From Bacteroidales bacterium UBA3684 (GTDB taxonomy: Bacteria; Bacteroidota; Bacteroidia; Bacteroidales; P3), in NCBI GenBank assembly GCA_002372855.1, contig DFIZ01000058.1, forward strand, positions 1-18,102: a DNA stretch of 18,102 nt. The letters run 5' to 3'. Shown piece by piece: positions 14,109 through 18,102 of the stretch; position 1 is the stretch's first letter, and each line of letters starts with the position of its first letter. The notes below the pieces were generated by a model. That model had not been told where the DNA came from, ran no database searches, and saw only the letters and a program-made list of their open reading frames with translations. The position numbers and the translations under genes are program-made.

Positions 14109-16670
14109 TTAGACGGTTTCGGTGGAGAGGGCTTCGTCGAGCTGACGGGAGGTTTCGCCTTTTTCGGTGTTGAAGAAGACGTGGTCGTCGTCGGCGGTGA
14201 TGTGGATGGTGTCGCCGGGGAGGATGTCGGCCTTGATGATTTCGTCGGCGAGGTCGTCCTCGACGTAGCGCTGTATGGCGCGACGCAGCGGGCGGGCGCC
14301 GTAGTTTTCGTCCCAGCCTTTGGCGACGATGAAGTCCTTGGCCCGTTCGTCCATGTCGACTTCGAAGCCCATTTTGCGGATGCGGGAGAAGAGGCCGCGG
14401 AGTTCGATGTCGATAATGCGGTGGATGTCTTCGCGCTGGAGGGAGTTGAAGTAGATGATGTCGTCTATGCGGTTGATGAATTCCGGGGCGAAGGCTTTTT
14501 TGAGGCTTTTCTCGATGACGTCGCGCTGGAGGTCGGCTTTTTCGGCTTCGCGGGCGGCGGTGTTGAATCCGACGCCGGTGCCGAAGTCCTTGAGTTGGCG
14601 CGAGCCGATGTTGGAGGTCATGATGATGATGGTGTTCTTGAAGTCGACTTTGCGGCCGATGCCGTCGGTGAGGACGCCGTCGTCGAGGACCTGGAGGAGG
14701 ACGTTGAAGACGTCGGGGTGGGCCTTCTCGATTTCGTCGAGGAGGACGATGGAGTAGGGTTTGCGGCGCACGCGTTCGGTGAGCTGGCCGCCTTCCTCGT
14801 AGCCGACGTATCCCGGAGGCGCTCCGATGAGGCGGCTGACGGCGAATTTCTCCATGTATTCGCTCATGTCGATGCGTATCATGGCGCTTTCGCTGTCGAA
14901 GAGGTAGTGGGCGAGGATTTTGGTGAGGTAGGTTTTGCCGACGCCCGTGGGGCCGAGGAAGAGGAAGGAGCCGATGGGGCGGTTGGGGTCTTTGAGGCCG
15001 GCGCGGTTGCGGCGGATGGCTTTGGCGATTTGGCTGATGGCCTGGTCCTGTCCGACGACGCTGCCGCGGAGCTGGTTTTCCATCTGGAGGAGGCGTCCCT
15101 GTTCGCTTTCGGCGATGCGCTCGATGGGCACGCCGGTCATCATGGCGACGACGGCGGCGACGTCCTGGTCGGTGACCTGCACGTGGCGTTCGCGCTCGTC
15201 GGCGTCCCACTGGCGTTTGAGGTCGGCGAGTTTGCCCTGGAGGTCGCGTTCCTGGTCGCGGAGTTCGGCGGCTTCGGAGTAGCGTTTGGAGGCGAGGATG
15301 TCTTTTTTGCGGGCCTCGATGCGCGAGACTTCCTGTTCGAGGTTGACGATTTCCTCGGGCACCTGCATGTTGGCGATGTGGACGCGTGCGCCGGCCTCGT
15401 CGAGGGCGTCGATGGCCTTGTCGGGCTGGAGGCGGTCGGAGACGTAGCGCTCGGTGAGGTCGACGCAGGCTTTGAGGGCGTCCTCGGTGTATTGCACGAG
15501 GTGGTGCTCTTCGTATTTGTCCTTGATGTTCTGGAGTATCTCCATGGTCTCTTCGGGCGTGGCGGGTTCGACGAGCACTTTCTGGAAGCGGCGCTCGAGG
15601 GCGGTGTCTTTCTCGATGTACTGGCGGTACTCGTCGAGGGTGGTGGTGCCGATGCACTGGATGACGCCGCGGGCGAGGGCGGGTTTGAACATGTTGCTGG
15701 CGTCGAGGGAGCCGCTGGCGGAGCCGGCGCCGACGATGGTGTGGATTTCGTCGATGAAGATGATGATGTCGGGGTTCTGTTCGAGCTCGTTGATGATGGC
15801 TTTCATGCGCTCTTCGAACTGGCCGCGGTATTTGGTGCCGGCGACGAGGGAGGCGAGGTCGAGGCTGAGGAGGCGTTTGCCGTAGAGGGTGCGCGGCACG
15901 CGTCCTTCGGCGATGCGTATGGCCAGGCCTTCGGCGATGGCGCTCTTGCCGACGCCGCTCTCGCCGATGAGGATGGGGTTGTTCTTCTTGCGGCGGGAGA
16001 GGATTTGGGCTATGCGGTCCATCTCTTTCTGACGGCCGACGATGGGGTCGAGCTTGCCGTCGAGGGCGAGTTTGGTGAGGTCGCGGCCGAAGTTTTCGAG
16101 GGCAGGGGTTTTGCTTTTGCCGGAGGCGGGCTGGTGCTTGCCGCTTTCGACGATGGGGTCGGCGAAGGCGTCGTCGTTGTCGTCGTCGGAGGTCTGGCTG
16201 GAGAAGTCGGGCATGCGTCCGGGCTCGAGGCCGCTGTCGCTGCGGACGAGCCGTGCGAAGCGGTCGTAATCGACATTGTCCTTGCCGAGGAAGTTGGCGA
16301 CGAGGTTGTCGTTTTCCTGCAGCATGGCGAGGATGAGGTGCTCGGTGCGTATTTCGGAAGATTTGAGCTTGATGCTTTCGAGGTAGCTGAGACGGAGCAC
16401 CTTCTCGGTCTGGCGGAGCATGGGTATTTCGCTGTCTTCGGCGTAGCGGATGTCGGCGTGGGCCTGGGAGACCTGGCTTTCGAGGCGTTCGCGGAGGGCG
16501 GCGGTGTTGACTCCGAGGGTGGAGAGCATGGTCATGGCCGAGCATTCGGGGAGGCGTGCCATGCCGAGGAAGAGGTGTTCGACGCCTATGCCGCCGTTTT
16601 TGAGGCGGATGGCTTCGTCGCGGGAGAAGGCGATGGCCTTCTTGGTGTTTTCGCTGAGGTTTGCTTCCAT
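14109..16670 (-). CDS. clpC: ATP-dependent Clp protease ATP-binding subunit ClpC
   Basis: 853 residues, the full family length. Unfolds proteins and feeds them to ClpP in the cytoplasm. Two N-domain repeats (residues ~1-145), then an acidic linker (SDDDNDD, ~157-175). NBD1 has Walker A GESGVGKS (236-243), pore loop GTKYRGQFE, Walker B IIIFIDE (302-308) and arginine finger TALERRF. The middle UVR-like segment, [17 protein letters not shown] (461-477), distinguishes ClpC from ClpA and ClpB. NBD2 has Walker A GPTGVGKT (573-580), pore loop GYVGYEEGG and Walker B IVLLDE (641-646). A VGF tripeptide in GTGVGFNT marks the ClpP-docking loop. ATG preceded on the minus strand by promoter TACTTTTG. The adaptor (MecA-type) is not in the window. 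Confidence 0.95.
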   Translation of the reverse strand: MEANLSENTKKAIAFSRDEAIRLKNGGIGVEHLFLGMARLPECSAMTMLSTLGVNTAALRERLESQVSQAHADIRYAEDSEIPMLRQTEKVLRLSYLESIKLKSSEIRTEHLILAMLQENDNLVANFLGKDNVDYDRFARLVRSDSGLEPGRMPDFSSQTSDDDNDDAFADPIVESGKHQPASGKSKTPALENFGRDLTKLALDGKLDPIVGRQKEMDRIAQILSRRKKNNPILIGESGVGKSAIAEGLAIRIAEGRVPRTLYGKRLLSLDLASLVAGTKYRGQFEERMKAIINELEQNPDIIIFIDEIHTIVGAGSASGSLDASNMFKPALARGVIQCIGTTTLDEYRQYIEKDTALERRFQKVLVEPATPEETMEILQNIKDKYEEHHLVQYTEDALKACVDLTERYVSDRLQPDKAIDALDEAGARVHIANMQVPEEIVNLEQEVSRIEARKKDILASKRYSEAAELRDQERDLQGKLADLKRQWDADERERHVQVTDQDVAAVVAMMTGVPIERIAESEQGRLLQMENQLRGSVVGQDQAISQIAKAIRRNRAGLKDPNRPIGSFLFLGPTGVGKTYLTKILAHYLFDSESAMIRIDMSEYMEKFAVSRLIGAPPGYVGYEEGGQLTERVRRKPYSIVLLDEIEKAHPDVFNVLLQVLDDGVLTDGIGRKVDFKNTIIIMTSNIGSRQLKDFGTGVGFNTAAREAEKADLQRDVIEKSLKKAFAPEFINRIDDIIYFNSLQREDIHRIIDIELRGLFSRIRKMGFEVDMDERAKDFIVAKGWDENYGARPLRRAIQRYVEDDLADEIIKADILPGDTIHITADDDHVFFNTEKGETSRQLDEALSTETV

Positions 16671-16691
16671 GTGGTTCTATAATTCGTGATG

Positions 16692-16720
16692 CAAAAGTAC
16701 TACAAATATTTGTATTGCAA
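16692..16720 (-). promoter_or_regulatory. clpC promoter
   Basis: On the minus strand TTG (16718-16720) is followed after 18 bases by TACTTTTG (16692-16699), matching the Bacteroidota -33/-7 arrangement. It lies about 20 bases before the clpC ATG, so the leader is very short. No CIRCE or CtsR-like operator is seen. Confidence 0.65.
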
Positions 16721-16824
16721 GATTGGTGCCAAAGATTCTTTTCAACAATGGGGTGTGGAAATCAGCGTTTAGTGTTTGTCGATTGGTGGTTAGTGGTTGC
16801 TGTTGATAAATTTTTATGCCAAGG

Positions 16825-16857
16825 TTGCCGCAGAATGAAAAATAATTTGTATCTTTG
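16825..16857 (+). promoter_or_regulatory. gyrA promoter
   Basis: TTG at 16825-16827 and TATCTTTG at 16850-16857 (22-base gap, slightly long) match the Bacteroidota promoter pattern. The -7 element lies 73 bases before the gyrA ATG. The 260-base clpC-gyrA gap otherwise holds a degenerate heptamer tract around 16768-16800 (TTAGTGT, TTGGTGG, TTAGTGG) and AT-rich leader. Confidence 0.65.
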
Positions 16858-16930
16858 TTTTTTAAGGTGCAGCTGTGCTGTGTCAATAAATATTTAGAAT
16901 ACAATAATATAAAATAATAAAGAACGACTG

Positions 16931-18102
16931 ATGGTTTCTGAAAACGAAAAAATCACAAGGGTCGATATCGAGACCACAATGAAAACGGCCTATATCGACT
17001 ATGCCATGTCGGTCATCGTGGCGAGGGCATTGCCCGACGTGCGCGACGGTTTCAAGCCGGTGCACCGCCGCATTCTCTATTCGATGAACGAGAACGGCAT
17101 TCTCTACAACACTCCTACCAAGAAGTCGGCGCGTATTGTCGGCGACGTGATGGGTAAGTACCACCCGCACGGCGACTCGAGTATCTACGGCGCACTGGTG
17201 CGTCTGGCCCAGGACTGGTCGATGCGCTACACGCTGGTGGACGGCCAGGGAAACTTCGGTTCCATCGACGGCGATTCGCCTGCCGCCATGCGTTACACCG
17301 AGGCCCGTCTGAAGCAGATCAGCAACGAGCTGGTGGCCGATATCGACAAGAACACTGTGGACATGGTGCCCACCTACGACAACGAGGGCGAGGAGCCTTC
17401 GGTGCTGCCGGCCAAGATACCGAACCTGCTGGTGAACGGCTCGAACGGCATTGCCGTGGGTATGGCCACCAATATGCCGACGCACAACCTGCGCGAGGTG
17501 CTTGACGGCTGCATCGCCTTCATCGACAACCGCGACATCACCATCGAGGGGCTTATGGAATATGTGAAGGCCCCGGACTTCCCCCTGGGAGGCATCATCT
17601 ACGGCTATAACGGTGTGCGCGAGGCCTACATGACGGGCCGCGGCAGCATCATCATCCGTGCCATCACCGAGATTGAAGAGGACGCCAAGGGCCACAACCT
17701 CATTGTGGCTTCGACGGTGCCCTACGGTGTGAACAAGAGCGAGATGATCAAGAAGACCGCCAACCTGGTGAAGGAAGGCAAGATTGAAGGTATCCTGGAC
17801 ATCCGCGACGAGAGCGACAAGGACGGCATCCGTGTGGTCTATGTGTTGCGCCACGACGTGGTGCCCAATGTGATTCTGAACAAGCTGTTCCAGCTCACCG
17901 AACTGCAGAGCAGTTTCGCGGTGAACAACATCGCCCTGGTGCACGGCCGTCCGCAACTGCTGAACCTCAAGCAGCTGATACAATATTTCGTTGAGCACCG
18001 CGAGGAGGTGGTCACCCGCCGCACCCAGTTCGAGATGGACGAGGCCATGAAGCGTGCCCACATCCTTGAGGGTCTGCTCCGCGCCATCGACATCATCGAC
18101 GA
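16931..18102 (+). CDS. gyrA: DNA gyrase subunit A, N-terminal part (cut by window end)
   Basis: 390 complete codons; the frame is open to the end of the window, about 45% of a usual GyrA. Introduces negative supercoils together with GyrB. The numbering matches E. coli: the segment [22 protein letters not shown], then HRRILYSM, the quinolone-determining helix [10 protein letters not shown] (78-87), and the active-site tyrosine Y122 in [10 protein letters not shown]. The tower segment [21 protein letters not shown] follows. Residue 83 is the quinolone-sensitive Ser, but residue 87 is Gly (GGC at 17189-17191) where E. coli has Asp. The start ATGGTTTCTGAA fits an A-rich leader. Divergent from clpC, a common arrangement in the order. 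Confidence 0.95.
   Translation, partial: MVSENEKITRVDIETTMKTAYIDYAMSVIVARALPDVRDGFKPVHRRILYSMNENGILYNTPTKKSARIVGDVMGKYHPHGDSSIYGALVRLAQDWSMRYTLVDGQGNFGSIDGDSPAAMRYTEARLKQISNELVADIDKNTVDMVPTYDNEGEEPSVLPAKIPNLLVNGSNGIAVGMATNMPTHNLREVLDGCIAFIDNRDITIEGLMEYVKAPDFPLGGIIYGYNGVREAYMTGRGSIIIRAITEIEEDAKGHNLIVASTVPYGVNKSEMIKKTANLVKEGKIEGILDIRDESDKDGIRVVYVLRHDVVPNVILNKLFQLTELQSSFAVNNIALVHGRPQLLNLKQLIQYFVEHREEVVTRRTQFEMDEAMKRAHILEGLLRAIDIID

Noticed and set aside
14031..16682. An 883-codon open frame on the plus strand opposite clpC
   Set aside because: It mirrors clpC in a GC-rich gene, is dominated by Val, Asp, Glu, Phe and Gly, shows no domain, and clpC itself has every expected motif.
16671..16930. 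tRNA or small structured RNA between clpC and gyrA
   Set aside because: No cloverleaf or TTCGANNC segment; the gap is explained by two promoters, A/T-rich leaders and a degenerate heptamer tract.

Overview
The window reads as chromosomal DNA from an uncultured, probably gut-associated member of the Bacteroidales (Bacteroidota). Four lines of evidence support this. Promoters match the phylum's -7 element TAnnTTTG ahead of the first gene, arcC, clpC and gyrA, and Shine-Dalgarno sequences are largely absent. DUF3822 and DUF4919 proteins, both typical of the phylum, are present. The long form of PurC and the divergent clpC/gyrA arrangement also fit. Coding DNA is fairly GC-rich, while intergenic DNA is AT-rich and dominated by short tandem repeats of 7 or 8 bases.

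Layout. 276-3872 is a compact plus-strand group: a membrane-anchored pseudopilin-like protein, a DUF3822 (actin-fold) protein, rsmD, purC and a CYTH phosphohydrolase, three of them joined by overlapping stop and start codons. 3903-7318 carries a secreted DUF4919 protein, a YfcC/DcuC-type 12-TM-class transporter and an M28 metallopeptidase, also tightly packed. 7442-10858 is a carbamoyl-phosphate module: carbamate kinase (arcC), ornithine carbamoyltransferase and an AspT/YidE-type transporter that lacks the usual central RCK domains. It ends at a very strong nested-hairpin terminator (10876-10940). Citrulline phosphorolysis by the transferase followed by carbamate kinase would yield ATP, ammonia, CO2 and ornithine; the two transporters are candidates for the exchange step. 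No arginine deiminase is present in the window.

11007-12279 is an AT-richer accessory islet. It holds a lipoprotein with two retropepsin-like lobes, then a broken radical-SAM peptide-maturase gene whose first ~60 codons run into the C-terminus and right end of what looks like an IS982-family transposase. This looks like the remains of a peptide-modification cluster. A beta-barrel outer-membrane protein gene (12290-13633) starts only 10 bp after the IS end. 13634-14108 is a gene-free stretch between convergent genes, holding a terminator, a large inverted repeat built from 11-bp units, sixteen tandem heptamers and a second terminator. clpC (minus strand) and gyrA (plus strand, cut off by the window end) diverge from a shared 260-bp promoter region.

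The most unusual signals are: (i) a family of 7/8-bp-period tracts with a shared NAGTNNN-like pattern in most intergenic gaps, with one copy inside the arcC reading frame; (ii) mutually exclusive RNA helices just upstream of the AspT-type transporter start; (iii) the 11-bp-phased palindrome; (iv) the rSAM/transposase chimera next to a two-lobed aspartic-protease-like lipoprotein with altered DTG motifs.
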